From positions 1 through 20,549 of the IMG/VR virus record IMGVR_UViG_3300030385_001625: a DNA stretch of 20,549 nucleotides; one strand, given 5' to 3'. The notes beneath the pieces were generated by a model. That model had not been told where the DNA came from. It did not search any database and saw only the letters and a list, made by a program, of their open reading frames with translations. How positions within the stretch are numbered: the first letter of the stretch is position 1; every line of letters begins with the position of its first letter. This stretch comes from a virus. This document shows, piece by piece, positions 1-7,675 of the stretch. The translations under genes and the position numbers were made by a program.

Positions 1-233
1 CCTACACACGCAGTTGCGATGTCTACTCTTTCAGCCCAATAATCGAATCGACTATCTACGACTTCAACAGTAACATCTTCTCCAGGAACATCAACATATA
101 TTGTTTCTCCCGGAACATCGACGTAAGATACAATTTCATCTGGGTTTACTACGCTTGCTCCGAATAAAGCCCCTACAAGTAATGCTCCTACACACCAAAT
201 TACTATTTGATTTGCGATACCTTTTTTTGTCAT
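1..233 (-). CDS. Membrane-anchored small protein, C-terminus outside window
   Basis: An open frame starts at ATG 233 and runs off the window edge; 77 residues are visible. The start is fixed by a strong AAGGAGGT site at 242-249, eight bases upstream. The N-terminus is basic (MTKKG), followed by one hydrophobic stretch at about residues 10-29, which could be a signal anchor or uncleaved signal. After it comes a short repeated motif VDVPGE (two copies nine residues apart, DNA at about 78-95 and 105-122), then an acidic/valine-rich stretch. It is the last visible gene of the run, after two other small membrane-type proteins. One hydrophobic anchor plus a polar tail would suit a spanin-like or other lysis accessory protein, but no family is recognised. 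Function unknown; the gene itself is well supported. Confidence 0.75.
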   Translation of the reverse strand, partial: MTKKGIANQIVIWCVGALLVGALFGASVVNPDEIVSYVDVPGETIYVDVPGEDVTVEVVDSRFDYWAERVDIATACV

Positions 234-329
234 TTTAGTTTACCTCCTTAATTAGTTAGAATTCCTATGGTTTATTTTCATAGTCAGTTAAATTATTGTT
301 ATGAGGTGTTTCTTATTAAAGATTATGGT
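234..329 (-). promoter_or_regulatory. Intergenic leader with strong ribosome site
   Basis: This 96-base gap precedes the partial gene at 233. It holds the AAGGAGGT ribosome site (242-249). A weak dyad CTATG/CATAG (279-283 and 265-269, nine-base loop) is present but has no T-run, so it does not look like a terminator. An A/T-rich box TTTAATAA at 313-320 resembles the candidate TATA boxes elsewhere in the window, but less well. A promoter here is possible, not shown. Confidence 0.35.
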
Positions 330-524
330 CTACTTGCTTAAATCTGTGTTAGCAACTCTTAAACTATAAAGACCTACGGCACCAAGTATTGGATAAATCC
401 ATGAAGGAATAGTCATACCTAGAGCTTGTAACACTCCGATACCACCTGTTATAATAGCAGTCCATACTGCTTTTGATTTGTACCAAGGTTTAAACTCTCG
501 TACTTGAATTGTACTATCTTTCAT
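330..524 (-). CDS. Holin-like two-helix membrane protein
   Basis: This 64-residue protein has a short polar N-terminus, the motif KPWYKSKAVW (about residues 13-22), and two hydrophobic helices at about 19-37 and 39-58 separated by a proline turn (TIPSW), with a short charged tail. Tailed viruses often carry small proteins with a KPWY-S-K-VW start and two membrane helices, usually annotated as holins or hypothetical membrane proteins. It follows the baseplate/adhesin genes and sits beside another hydrophobic protein, a usual place for lysis genes. No Shine-Dalgarno site is obvious; a five-base gap from the gene upstream suggests translational coupling. Holin is an inference from topology and position; a virion membrane-associated protein is the alternative. 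Confidence 0.6.
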   Translation of the reverse strand: MKDSTIQVREFKPWYKSKAVWTAIITGGIGVLQALGMTIPSWIYPILGAVGLYSLRVANTDLSK

Positions 525-529
525 GATTA

Positions 530-739
530 TTATTTACTAGGAATCAATGCCTTTAGTTTATTTACAACTAACATTATTAAACTTTTACCTAGAACTAATA
601 TTTGGACTACAATATTCTTACATTGTAATACTAATCCCCATACTTCTAGTAATATTTTTTTAAGATTAGTTAAAATACCAATTAAACGGTTCACAAGTTC
701 TTTAATCTCATCTACTAATTCGCTTATTGTTTTTGTCAT
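530..739 (-). CDS. Small amphipathic helical protein, lysis-region
   Basis: This 69-residue protein is almost entirely helical in character. Residues 1-30 have heptad-like spacing of I/L/V with E and K between (TISELVDEIKELVNRL), suggesting a short coiled coil. Residues 30-60 are strongly hydrophobic with scattered lysines, suggesting a membrane-associated or amphipathic helix. It has one of the clearest ribosome sites in the window, AAGGAGGT at 748-755. It lies between the last adhesin gene and the holin-like gene. A role as holin partner or membrane-associated lysis factor would fit; no family is recognised. Confidence 0.6.
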   Translation of the reverse strand: MTKTISELVDEIKELVNRLIGILTNLKKILLEVWGLVLQCKNIVVQILVLGKSLIMLVVNKLKALIPSK

Positions 740-759
740 TCTTTTATACCTCCTTAATA

Positions 760-1506
760 TTATACTGTTCCCTGACCTCCAATTGGTTTATTAGAGAGTA
801 TGACTGGTGAAAGAAATGCGTCTGGTGGAGTTATTTCACTAGGAGTATTTGCTGCGTCATGACACCGAGTTACTATATATAGATATAATTCTCCACTCCA
901 AGTTGCTGTACTTTGAGTAGTACCATCAGCGACTACTGATGCTGTATTTGAGGTAACAGCTATTTGACTTTGCCCGTCAGAATATACGATAAATTGGGTG
1001 TCTTCTATTTTTATTACAAAATTAGCCCCTGCTGATGAAGCACTATAATTCGAGCTACGATTATCAGCATGATTGGCACATAAAAGTAACGAATTAGTAG
1101 GAACACTAAATCCTGCTAAGTTATCTATTCCAGATACATCATCACAAATGTAAAAATAAATATTACCTGTTCTGGCATTACTACTTGTATTCACTGTATC
1201 TGGCATGGTTATTCCACTAAATGAAAAATGAATATAATTATTTCCTCTATTTAAATTATCGGTATTAAATATTTTGGTATAGTTGTAACTATATCCCGCG
1301 GCACCTGTATAATTACTTGTAAAACCTCCACGATGATATTTATTTACTGATGAAGTATGAGTGCCTGGAGTACCAGAAGTAGATAAGTCGGGTCTGTATA
1401 CGGTCCAATTATCTAAATCATCTATATCTGTAGCAGATACAGCCCACATATTTGATTCTTCACTATAATTATAGGATTGATACCTATCTGTGAATTTAAT
1501 TGCCAT
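760..1506 (-). CDS. Putative tail adhesin/spike protein
   Basis: This 248-residue protein has no membrane segment or signal peptide. It is rich in S, T, N, Y and G, a composition typical of secreted beta-sandwich or adhesin proteins. The middle (about 70-200) alternates hydrophobic and polar residues in a beta-strand pattern (for example NYIHFSFSGI and GNIYFYICDD). The start at 1506 is preceded by GAGGTG, and the N-terminal codons overlap the end of the zinc-ribbon micro-gene 1496-1627. It is the last of the chain of surface proteins downstream of the baseplate hub, so a host-contact or tail-tip decoration role is inferred from context. No fold or family can be named. Confidence 0.6.
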   Translation of the reverse strand: MAIKFTDRYQSYNYSEESNMWAVSATDIDDLDNWTVYRPDLSTSGTPGTHTSSVNKYHRGGFTSNYTGAAGYSYNYTKIFNTDNLNRGNNYIHFSFSGITMPDTVNTSSNARTGNIYFYICDDVSGIDNLAGFSVPTNSLLLCANHADNRSSNYSASSAGANFVIKIEDTQFIVYSDGQSQIAVTSNTASVVADGTTQSTATWSGELYLYIVTRCHDAANTPSEITPPDAFLSPVILSNKPIGGQGTV

Positions 1507-1627
1507 TATTATTCACCTCATGTTTCAACATTTGTGGTATTTCACATTGAGGACATTTAGAAATTAAATCCTCTGAAGCTTTATGACTTCCTTTCCAATC
1601 GCATTTTCCGCATTCAAAATCTACCAT
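1496..1627 (-). CDS. 43-residue zinc-ribbon micro-protein
   Basis: This short frame runs from ATG 1627 to TAA 1498-1496 and encodes 43 residues. It has two CxxC knuckles, C6-x2-C9 (CGKC) and C25-x2-C28 (CPQC), separated by 15 residues. This is the spacing of a small zinc ribbon or rubredoxin-like fold. Its start overlaps the end of the upstream gene (stop 1621-1623) and its end overlaps the start of the adhesin at 1506, so it fills the junction exactly. No ribosome site is clear; translational coupling is likely. Zinc-ribbon micro-proteins of this size are frequent in archaea and archaeal viruses. Whether it is a virion part, an assembly factor or a regulator cannot be told. Confidence 0.7.
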   Translation of the reverse strand: MVDFECGKCDWKGSHKASEDLISKCPQCEIPQMLKHEVNNNGN

Positions 1628-1884
1628 TGTTCAACCCCGATAACATCTAAGGTTGTGGTTCCTGAAGCAGTAATAGCTTGAACACTACTTGTTGTACTTA
1701 ATCCTAATTCAATAGACTCTCCTGCGTCCAATGGAAAATGAGAAGTTGTAGCTGCTCCGTTTAAATTAATATGACACGTAGTACCTCCTACATTTCTAAG
1801 AGTTACTAAGTATACGACTGGGCTAAGAGCAAAACTTGCGTTCACCGAACTTACTGCTAAATTACCTATTTGTGCGTTTGCCAT
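1621..1884 (-). CDS. Small beta-rich virion protein, paralogue of next gene
   Basis: This 87-residue protein is beta-rich and glycine/threonine-rich. From about residue 25 to the end it aligns with the product of 1884-2225: shared elements are TTCHINLNGAATTS versus TTCFINLDSAATTS, an aGxxxxl segment, and AITASGTTxxxxIG near the C-terminus. The shared pattern (one strand pair, then an AITASGTT hairpin) suggests a small jelly-roll or Ig-like unit found in phage decoration and tail-tip proteins. The frame starts at ATG 1884 by TAATG-type overlap with its paralogue. A structural decoration role is inferred from composition and position among adhesin genes. Confidence 0.65.
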   Translation of the reverse strand: MANAQIGNLAVSSVNASFALSPVVYLVTLRNVGGTTCHINLNGAATTSHFPLDAGESIELGLSTTSSVQAITASGTTTLDVIGVEQW

Positions 1885-2225
1885 TATGACTTGCCCATCC
1901 CTATCATATTAATATCTGTAGTTCCTGAAGCTGTAATCGCATGAACTGCTGTAACATTTGTATCAATTGACAAAGTTCCTCCAGCATATAAAGTATAATC
2001 TGAAGTAGTAGCCGCAGAATCTAAGTTAATAAAACAAGTTGTTGAACCTGTATTTTTGATTAGTATAGTATCCATTTCTTGAGCAAATGATACACTTCCT
2101 GTAACACTTGTAACTGCTAACGTAGTTTGTTCAAATGCTGTAAAGACATTCCATCCTGCTCTATTTACATCGTATCCGAAGTATACATCTCCGTCTGTCT
2201 TTGGGAATTCACTTATACCTGCCAT
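1884..2225 (-). CDS. Small beta-rich virion protein with extra N-terminus
   Basis: This 113-residue protein carries an N-terminal segment of about 30 residues (KTDGDVYFGYDVNRAGWNVF) not present in its neighbour, then a beta-rich domain that is clearly paralogous to the product of 1621-1884. Key shared residues are TTC-INL, AATTS, AITASGTT and the final IGM/IGV. The start at 2225 has a strong ribosome site (GAGGAGG) lying within the end of the 57-residue gene upstream, whose stop shares a base with this ATG. The pair looks like a local tandem duplication followed by gain or loss of the N-terminal part, which may attach this copy to another virion protein. Function unknown; structural role inferred. 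Confidence 0.65.
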   Translation of the reverse strand: MAGISEFPKTDGDVYFGYDVNRAGWNVFTAFEQTTLAVTSVTGSVSFAQEMDTILIKNTGSTTCFINLDSAATTSDYTLYAGGTLSIDTNVTAVHAITASGTTDINMIGMGKS

Positions 2226-2398
2226 TATTTAGTTTCCTCCTCATATCCTTTATTATCATAATTATATTTTGATTTAAGATTTTTCTTTATTAGCTTTAAC
2301 TTTGTTTTTGTTGATGCTGTTGCGTTTTCTAATAAGATAGATACTACTTTCTCAAGGTATCCAATTCTTTCATTTAAGTTATCAAATCTTCCTGCCAT
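2225..2398 (-). CDS. 57-residue coiled-coil micro-protein
   Basis: A frame from ATG 2398 to TAA 2227-2225 encodes 57 residues. Residues 3-26 have heptad spacing (FDNLNERIGYLEKVVSILLE), typical of a short oligomeric coiled coil. Residues 31-48 are lysine-rich, and the tail is acidic (GYEEETK). It starts one base after the stop of the spike gene 2400-3635 and ends with a TAATG overlap onto the next gene, whose ribosome site lies in its last codons. A short coiled coil beside spike genes could be a trimerisation partner or fibre chaperone. That is an inference; no family is recognised. Confidence 0.65.
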   Translation of the reverse strand: MAGRFDNLNERIGYLEKVVSILLENATASTKTKLKLIKKNLKSKYNYDNKGYEEETK

Positions 2399-2399
2399 T

Positions 2400-3635
2400 T
2401 TAATACCAATTATAGGCTGTCGCCCACTCCGTTATTTTATCAATATCAGTTAAATCTGTTCGGGTATTAACCAATTTCAACCACACATTCGTTCCTGTAT
2501 CTGAATTTCTTTGTATTATCGCATCAGTTATTGTTTCGTAATTGGTGCCACCATCATAGGATATTGAAACGACCAATGTACTTGCTGGGTCAATGATTGC
2601 GTTCCAAATGCTAATTGTATTTGTAACTGTTAATGTTGTATCTTTGAATATTAATGTTGAAGAAGTTGCCCCTTCAGCACTTAGAGTTCCTGCCGCAGTA
2701 AATCGAGGGATTGAATTATCGGTAAAGAAATCAATATCTGTTGGTAAAAATCCTGAAATAGTTGACCCACTACCATTTAATGTTGTGGCAACCCATGAAA
2801 TTGTTCCAGTATGTAATATAATATATCTTCCTTGACCTGATGAATGCCCTGGCCCACTAGCTCCATATATTTGAGCTAAACAATCTGCTGGATTACTATT
2901 TTCATCTGCGGTTAAATCTGTACCCATTTCAAAACTATTTGTATTTTGTGCTTGATTTCTTAGTGTAACCGCAGGTATATACCATGAAGATACACCATGT
3001 GTTGATGAACTATAAAGATTTGACCAACTTGAACAATCAGTATTTCCGCTAGTATCTGAAAAAGTTCCTGTATAATAACCAAATGAATGATTAGCGCCAG
3101 TATATGACGCAGTAGGTAAATTTACATATGTTCCACCTTTACCTACATCATTTGAATGTGATGATTTCATAGCTGTAATATTTGTGAAATCTAAAACTAA
3201 TTGGTCAGTACCGTCTGTACCAAAAAATAAACTTTGAATAATTTTTGCTCGTTGAACTTCGTCTGAATCTCCGCCACCGTCACCATACAAAAGCCATTTT
3301 CCAGAAGATATTTGTAAAAGTTGAGTATCATTAGATGTCCAAGTAATGTTAGCGTCATCTGCTTCGATAATAACATATTCAGTTTTGTCTATATCCGGAG
3401 TATAGTATAAATCATTTGTTGAATCATATACCCAAGTATAATTCACATCAGCACTATCTGTTTGTAAAGTATCAAATAAAAGATTCTTAACTTGTGGAGT
3501 TCCCACAGATGCTAACTTAGCATTCCATCCGTCATAATCTGAATTAAAAAACGCATTCATGGTATTCTTAAATTGTAATCCGTATGCGTTCATTAAATCG
3601 TCTGCTTCAATTATATCGCCTGTATTGACTGTCAT
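2400..3635 (-). CDS. Putative tail spike/receptor-binding protein
   Basis: This 411-residue protein belongs to the adhesin chain downstream of the baseplate hub. The N-terminus (MTVNTGDIIEADDLMNAYG, then a helical stretch with GWNAKL) resembles the N-terminal fibre-start segments of tail proteins that begin with xGDxIxAxDxN. The rest is rich in S, T, G and N with beta-strand alternation and no membrane segment. The C-terminal 90 residues contain VSISYDGGTNYETIT and later an ITEWATAYNWY end. Such GGxNYE strands are common in viral beta-sandwich attachment domains. An AAGGAG site lies within the micro-gene upstream, and its stop shares a base with this ATG. Host attachment is inferred from context; enzyme motifs were not seen. 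Confidence 0.6.
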   Translation of the reverse strand: MTVNTGDIIEADDLMNAYGLQFKNTMNAFFNSDYDGWNAKLASVGTPQVKNLLFDTLQTDSADVNYTWVYDSTNDLYYTPDIDKTEYVIIEADDANITWTSNDTQLLQISSGKWLLYGDGGGDSDEVQRAKIIQSLFFGTDGTDQLVLDFTNITAMKSSHSNDVGKGGTYVNLPTASYTGANHSFGYYTGTFSDTSGNTDCSSWSNLYSSSTHGVSSWYIPAVTLRNQAQNTNSFEMGTDLTADENSNPADCLAQIYGASGPGHSSGQGRYIILHTGTISWVATTLNGSGSTISGFLPTDIDFFTDNSIPRFTAAGTLSAEGATSSTLIFKDTTLTVTNTISIWNAIIDPASTLVVSISYDGGTNYETITDAIIQRNSDTGTNVWLKLVNTRTDLTDIDKITEWATAYNWY

Positions 3636-3760
3636 TACTCTGAGGTCTCCTTATAATTATTTATTCGGGTATCGAAAATTGATTGAATACATTCTGGACA
3701 ATAATGTTTATCTCCGATAGTATGCTCGGTTTGTTCTCCGTGATTATCGCAATTTATCAT
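3635..3760 (-). CDS. 41-residue zinc-finger-like micro-protein
   Basis: A frame from ATG 3760 to TAA 3637-3635 encodes 41 residues. Potential metal ligands are C4-x2-H7 (CDNH) and C21-x2-C24 (CPEC), with further histidines at 13 and 19. The pattern resembles a treble-clef or zinc-ribbon micro-domain. It overlaps its upstream neighbour by ATGA and its downstream neighbour by TAATG, so it fills the junction between two surface-protein genes with no spare bases. A GGAG site about ten bases upstream supports the start. It is not closely similar in sequence to the other zinc micro-protein (1496-1627), but position and size are alike. Function unknown. Confidence 0.7.
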   Translation of the reverse strand: MINCDNHGEQTEHTIGDKHYCPECIQSIFDTRINNYKETSE

Positions 3761-4713
3761 TGTGAATATACTCCTGAACCTTTAATCGCTGGAACTCCGA
3801 ATGATGCTGCTGAACTCGCTGAAGTTAATCTAATTTTATATTTTGTAGGTTCACTTGTTAACGCAGTAAAACTTCCCAAATCTCCGCCTAAAATCCAACC
3901 TGAATCTTCAGTAGCATTTTCTAATCTATGTTCGATTGTCGCTGTTGTTTCTGTTGAAGCTATCATTGATTTACCAGTTAATTTATTTACTGTTGATGAA
4001 AATGTTCCTGTCGGAATATCCATTTCAACAATTGATGAAGTTGAATTTGTAGCAGTAACTTGTGTAGCAGTTATACTTCCAGCCATAAATTCAGAAGATG
4101 GAGTAGTAATAAGTGTACTACTCGCAAAAACGGTTGTATTATCTCGTCCAATTCTTGCTACTCCTCCGGTTCTAGTTATTACGAAATCAACAGTATCTCC
4201 ACTTTCGATAACAGCACCCCAATCTGAAGCCGTTAAAGTGAATGTTTTACTAGTACTAAGTGACGGCGCTGTATCTGATACTTCACATAACACTACTGAA
4301 TTCACTGAAAAAGTGAATTTGAAAGTAGTGGTTCCTGAACTTCCATCTGGTTTATAAATTAATTCAGTAATTATACAATCATCTGTTGCGACAAAAGTTG
4401 AAGTTATACCTGTAGTGTCGGTATCATTATTTGGAGTTTCCGTTTGAGTGGTAACAGTAGTTGACCAGTTTTTACATTTATATGCTCCTGAATATCCAGC
4501 AGTAGTATTTCCTGTATTAACATAATTTTCTCTACCACTTGCGTCAATAAACGCATCAGAAAAAATATCATCTTTATTTAAACTTACGCTTACGCTTCGG
4601 TCGATTTGTTGTCTAATTTTATTTAATATTGGAAAGGTTAATAAGAATGAAAAATTAGCATTAACTTCGGTTGCGTCTGCTACCGTACCGTTCGTAAATT
4701 TATTCCAGGTCAT
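3757..4713 (-). CDS. Putative tail fibre/adhesin protein
   Basis: This 318-residue protein starts with WNKFTNGTVADATEVNANF, a familiar N-terminal signature of phage tail fibre and baseplate-attached proteins (a G-x-A-A-x-V-N-x-N-F segment). A central beta-rich domain (about 95-200) alternates strands such as TFKFTFSVNSVVLCEV and DTVDFVITRTGG, like a carbohydrate-binding or C1q-like sandwich. The C-terminal part (about 230-318) is another beta region ending IKGSGVYSQ. The start at 4713 has GAGG upstream. The gene is three bases from the CBM-like protein upstream, and its stop overlaps the micro-gene 3635-3760. Host-receptor binding is the likely role, inferred from composition and position. 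Confidence 0.65.
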   Translation of the reverse strand: MTWNKFTNGTVADATEVNANFSFLLTFPILNKIRQQIDRSVSVSLNKDDIFSDAFIDASGRENYVNTGNTTAGYSGAYKCKNWSTTVTTQTETPNNDTDTTGITSTFVATDDCIITELIYKPDGSSGTTTFKFTFSVNSVVLCEVSDTAPSLSTSKTFTLTASDWGAVIESGDTVDFVITRTGGVARIGRDNTTVFASSTLITTPSSEFMAGSITATQVTATNSTSSIVEMDIPTGTFSSTVNKLTGKSMIASTETTATIEHRLENATEDSGWILGGDLGSFTALTSEPTKYKIRLTSASSAASFGVPAIKGSGVYSQ

Positions 4714-4715
4714 TA

Positions 4716-5597
4716 TTATATTGCCTCGTGAGTAATTATGAATAACAATTCATCTGTATTACTCTTACTTATTGACGTGAATACGTCCCTACTTATTAAA
4801 AGTTCTGGTGAATCTGTGTTCACCTCTCCTACTTCTGTTAAATTCCATCCATTTGCTTGTAAACTATTTATCAAACATCTTACTGTTACTTTGTTATTTA
4901 CTGTATCAAATGTTGGATACCCTGTTACGAAAGCTGTTTGGTAATCATCAGAACTTGCTAATCTGAAATCATCAAAATTTATTCTGTCTGCTGCTACTGT
5001 ATCTGCTGCTAAATCTACATTATATTCTATTAAAGTATAATCACAGGCAGTTATTACTGGAGTTCCTGTTGTCGAACTAGCTGTAGAGCTATCAAATTTG
5101 AAATAGTTCCATCCGTTTGCTAAACTTCCAATTGCTATATCATATTGATAGTAATCAGATGCTCCTGAACCAAATCTAATACTAATCGCAGTACCTGATG
5201 CTACTAAATCTGTAACATCTGTAATATATACCCAACCCCACAGGTCTTTACTTGTAAAGTCTAAACTTGTAGTTGTTTTACTCATACTTCCTGTTGTTCC
5301 TGATGTTCCTGTTTTAGCTAAACTTAAACTTGCTGTTCCTTCTTTTTTAGTTGTTACATTTACAGCTACTACTGAATCTGTTCCAGCTGCCCAACCAGTT
5401 GTCGCATCAAAACTATCTATTGCTTCAGTACCGTAAATTGGTATTTCAGTTACTAAAGATGTATCTCCTGTTGCTGGTGTTGTAGTTCCTACTCCGATTT
5501 TAATTTTACTCGGTGCTGTTACAGTTGGACTTACCGTGTACGACCTATGCCAAAACGTATTCTTTCCTTCACTTGTAATTACTCCGCCTATTGCCAT
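4716..5597 (-). CDS. Tail protein with carbohydrate-binding-like domain
   Basis: This 293-residue protein has three parts. Residues 1-60 form a leader with GVGTTTPATGDTSL, a motif common in phage tail proteins that attach to the hub. Residues about 60-215 look like a carbohydrate-binding-module jelly roll: a FDATTGW start, a KKEGTASLSL strand, NGWNYFKFD and a final INFDDFRLA strand. This order (duplicate-like strand, W-x-Y-x-K-F-D, D-D-F-R) is typical of CBM-like modules. Residues 220-293 form a small beta C-terminal domain (TVRCLINSLQANGWNLTEVG) ending LLFIITHEA. The GGAGGG site upstream of 5597 supports the start. It directly follows the hub gene, so it may bind host surface glycan at the tail tip. 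Confidence 0.65.
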   Translation of the reverse strand: MAIGGVITSEGKNTFWHRSYTVSPTVTAPSKIKIGVGTTTPATGDTSLVTEIPIYGTEAIDSFDATTGWAAGTDSVVAVNVTTKKEGTASLSLAKTGTSGTTGSMSKTTTSLDFTSKDLWGWVYITDVTDLVASGTAISIRFGSGASDYYQYDIAIGSLANGWNYFKFDSSTASSTTGTPVITACDYTLIEYNVDLAADTVAADRINFDDFRLASSDDYQTAFVTGYPTFDTVNNKVTVRCLINSLQANGWNLTEVGEVNTDSPELLISRDVFTSISKSNTDELLFIITHEAI

Positions 5598-7262
5598 TTA
5601 ATATCCCTCCGTCGCTCCATATACTTTAGTATAAAGTGTCTGCCAAGGTAGTGGGTTATCTTCTCCTAGCTCTGATGTTCCCAATATTGCTCCTGTTGCG
5701 TGACCAAGTACAAAACTTGTAAATGGGTCACCCCAATCTACTTGATTCCATATTCCTAATACACTATTTCCCCATATCATTCCACTTGAACCATAATAAG
5801 CTTGTCCGTATATTCCTTGTGTAGCACTTCCATATATTCCTGAAATTCCTGCTATGTTTCTTCTTTGAATAGTTAACAAAGCACGTTTGAATTTAATTTG
5901 TTTATCTAAACTTATAACATGAATAAGCAAGTCAATATTCTTACTTAATTCAGCTTGAATATCTTTTACTCTTTTAGCTAAATCAACATCCCAATCTTCA
6001 ACTCTTAATATCTTATCTCCTACGATTAATTTATCTCCAGCGTAAGGATAATTCATTTCAATTTTTGCGATAATTAAATGTTTATTGAGAATATTATTAA
6101 CTGTGTCATTACAAAGTACCAATTCTCCTGGTTCAAATGTAATAGCATTTTGAACAACCATTTCAGTTTCTAAAAATGGTGTTGAATATTTATTTAGAAT
6201 AGATGTAGCTCTTTCTATTGCGTCATCTACTGTGATTATATTTTTCTCATAAAATGTTTTTTCTGTTGGAGTTTGGTCAGGACCACCGTACGTTGCTATA
6301 CTTACTGTATTAGAAGCAGTTACTGGAACTGGAATACTGGTAGTATATTGAATTGAGATATTATTTACTCCAAGAACTGGTGGAGTTACAAATGTAAATT
6401 TCTTTAAATCTTCATCTGCTGTAAAATCATAACTTCCACTTGAACCTACTACTCCTCTTACTTGTTCAGTTCCACCGATACTTACATTAGTATCAATAGG
6501 TTTAGAAGCTACATAAAATTCATCATCTGCTCCGTCTCCACTAAATAATTCAATTCGAGTATCTATCTGACTTGCTCCAAAAACAGTAACTTTATTGACC
6601 ATCTCAGTCATATCTTCAATCCATTTAGGAATGTTTGTTACATTAGTTCCTACTTCTAAAGTTGTAGAACTTGTTACTGAGCCTTTTGGTTTAAACTCTA
6701 CTTTTTGAGTTGTTGGGTTATACAGTATTGTGAAATTGACATATTCAGCTAATTGAGTAATTCCTGTAAATACTTCATCATTTCGCATAACAAATTTATC
6801 TAATACAGGATACCCTGCTCCTGTTGTTGGAGTTACTGAACTTGAATCTGCTAATAAAGGAGTGTAAGTATTGATTAAGTCTTTAAATATCTCAGAAATA
6901 ACACCTGCTTCTGGGTCAATATCTTTATCGTAAGATTTGGTTACTTCTGCCTTTATGGTTTCATATAGTCTGTCTTTACACTTAAAAACTAAAAACCCAC
7001 CTTCTGTTTCTGTTTCAATTAAAATACCATCAAATACAAAATCATCAGTAGCTGTTGTGAAACCTCGTTTTACAGTTAATCTGTCTCCATTAGCTATTGT
7101 TACTGCTGACGCAATTCCTGACTGAAATGCTATCTCAGCAGTTTCCATAGAATCACCATAGGTTTGAGTTACTTTATAATTTACAACATAAGAAGTAATA
7201 TCAGTTACAGTTCCACTTGCGTCTGTATGCTCTACTTCAGTAAGCATTGTTTGACTTGTCAT
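5598..7262 (-). CDS. Baseplate hub / tail-tip protein
   Basis: This 554-residue protein is placed right after the distal-tail-like protein, where siphoviruses encode the hub (gp27/Tal-like). Residues 15-110 look like the first hub beta-barrel (SYVVNYKVTQTYGDSMETAEI, then GDRLTVKRGF and a VFDGILIETE segment). Residues 115-240 hold a second hub domain with FKDLINTYTP and NFTILYNPTTQKVEFKPKG. A beta insert at about 238-308 (FSGDGADDEFY to NNISIQY) matches inserts in two other virion proteins here. Residues 340-420 resemble the later hub barrel with FEPGELVL. The C-terminus (475-512) has G-I-Y-G and G-x-W-N repeats. No peptidase or lysozyme motif was seen. Confidence 0.65.
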   Translation of the reverse strand: MTSQTMLTEVEHTDASGTVTDITSYVVNYKVTQTYGDSMETAEIAFQSGIASAVTIANGDRLTVKRGFTTATDDFVFDGILIETETEGGFLVFKCKDRLYETIKAEVTKSYDKDIDPEAGVISEIFKDLINTYTPLLADSSSVTPTTGAGYPVLDKFVMRNDEVFTGITQLAEYVNFTILYNPTTQKVEFKPKGSVTSSTTLEVGTNVTNIPKWIEDMTEMVNKVTVFGASQIDTRIELFSGDGADDEFYVASKPIDTNVSIGGTEQVRGVVGSSGSYDFTADEDLKKFTFVTPPVLGVNNISIQYTTSIPVPVTASNTVSIATYGGPDQTPTEKTFYEKNIITVDDAIERATSILNKYSTPFLETEMVVQNAITFEPGELVLCNDTVNNILNKHLIIAKIEMNYPYAGDKLIVGDKILRVEDWDVDLAKRVKDIQAELSKNIDLLIHVISLDKQIKFKRALLTIQRRNIAGISGIYGSATQGIYGQAYYGSSGMIWGNSVLGIWNQVDWGDPFTSFVLGHATGAILGTSELGEDNPLPWQTLYTKVYGATEGY

Positions 7263-7675
7263 TATTGTCCTTCCACCATTATAATATCATAATCCACTAT
7301 ATTTTTGCTTTGAGTTGTATAAGTCCAACTAAAACTTTGAAGAACTACTGTAAAATTACCTGCTCCTGCTCCTTGAGCATATAAGTCTGAGTGATATGTT
7401 GTTTTGTAAAGAGTTTGAGTTCCATTAACTATTTTTTCAACCCTTTCAATAAAATCATTCATTAATTCTGCTTGAGTATCTGCGGTGAATCTTCCCGTTA
7501 AACTAATTGTTCGTATTACTCCTTCGTTATCAAATAATATTGTTTGATTTGAATCAGACATTGGAAGTGGTAAAGTTTCTACTTCAGCGTTTTTGACCAT
7601 TCTTTCACTTTCAACACTACCTATTACGAATGCTACATTGCTATTTACATTCAAATTTCTTAGAGTGTAAGCCAT
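7262..7675 (-). CDS. Distal-tail-like / baseplate adaptor protein
   Basis: This 137-residue protein lies between tape measure and hub, the usual place of the distal tail (Dit) or LysM-like baseplate adaptor protein. It contains a beta pattern with EVETLPLPMSDSNQTILFD, then GVIRTISLTGRF, a helix (TQAELMNDFIERVEKIVNG), and a C-terminal strand pair VVLQSFSWTY and VDYDIIMVEG. The TLxLP then ISLTG-x-F then helix-with-G arrangement resembles phage tail proteins that begin with a ring-forming beta-sandwich and close with a strand ending in E-G/E-A. A GGAGG site lies about 13 bases upstream inside the micro-gene before it. Family assignment is from position and pattern only. Confidence 0.5.
   Translation of the reverse strand: MAYTLRNLNVNSNVAFVIGSVESERMVKNAEVETLPLPMSDSNQTILFDNEGVIRTISLTGRFTADTQAELMNDFIERVEKIVNGTQTLYKTTYHSDLYAQGAGAGNFTVVLQSFSWTYTTQSKNIVDYDIIMVEGQ

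Noticed and set aside
265-283. Terminator after the holin-like gene
   Set aside because: The dyad has only five pairs in A/T-rich DNA and no T-run on the minus strand.
3683-4357. Plus-strand open frame of 224 codons
   Set aside because: It lies antisense within the fibre gene 3757-4713 and the micro-gene beside it. It lacks a ribosome site, and its composition is that of a mirror of a S/T-rich gene.
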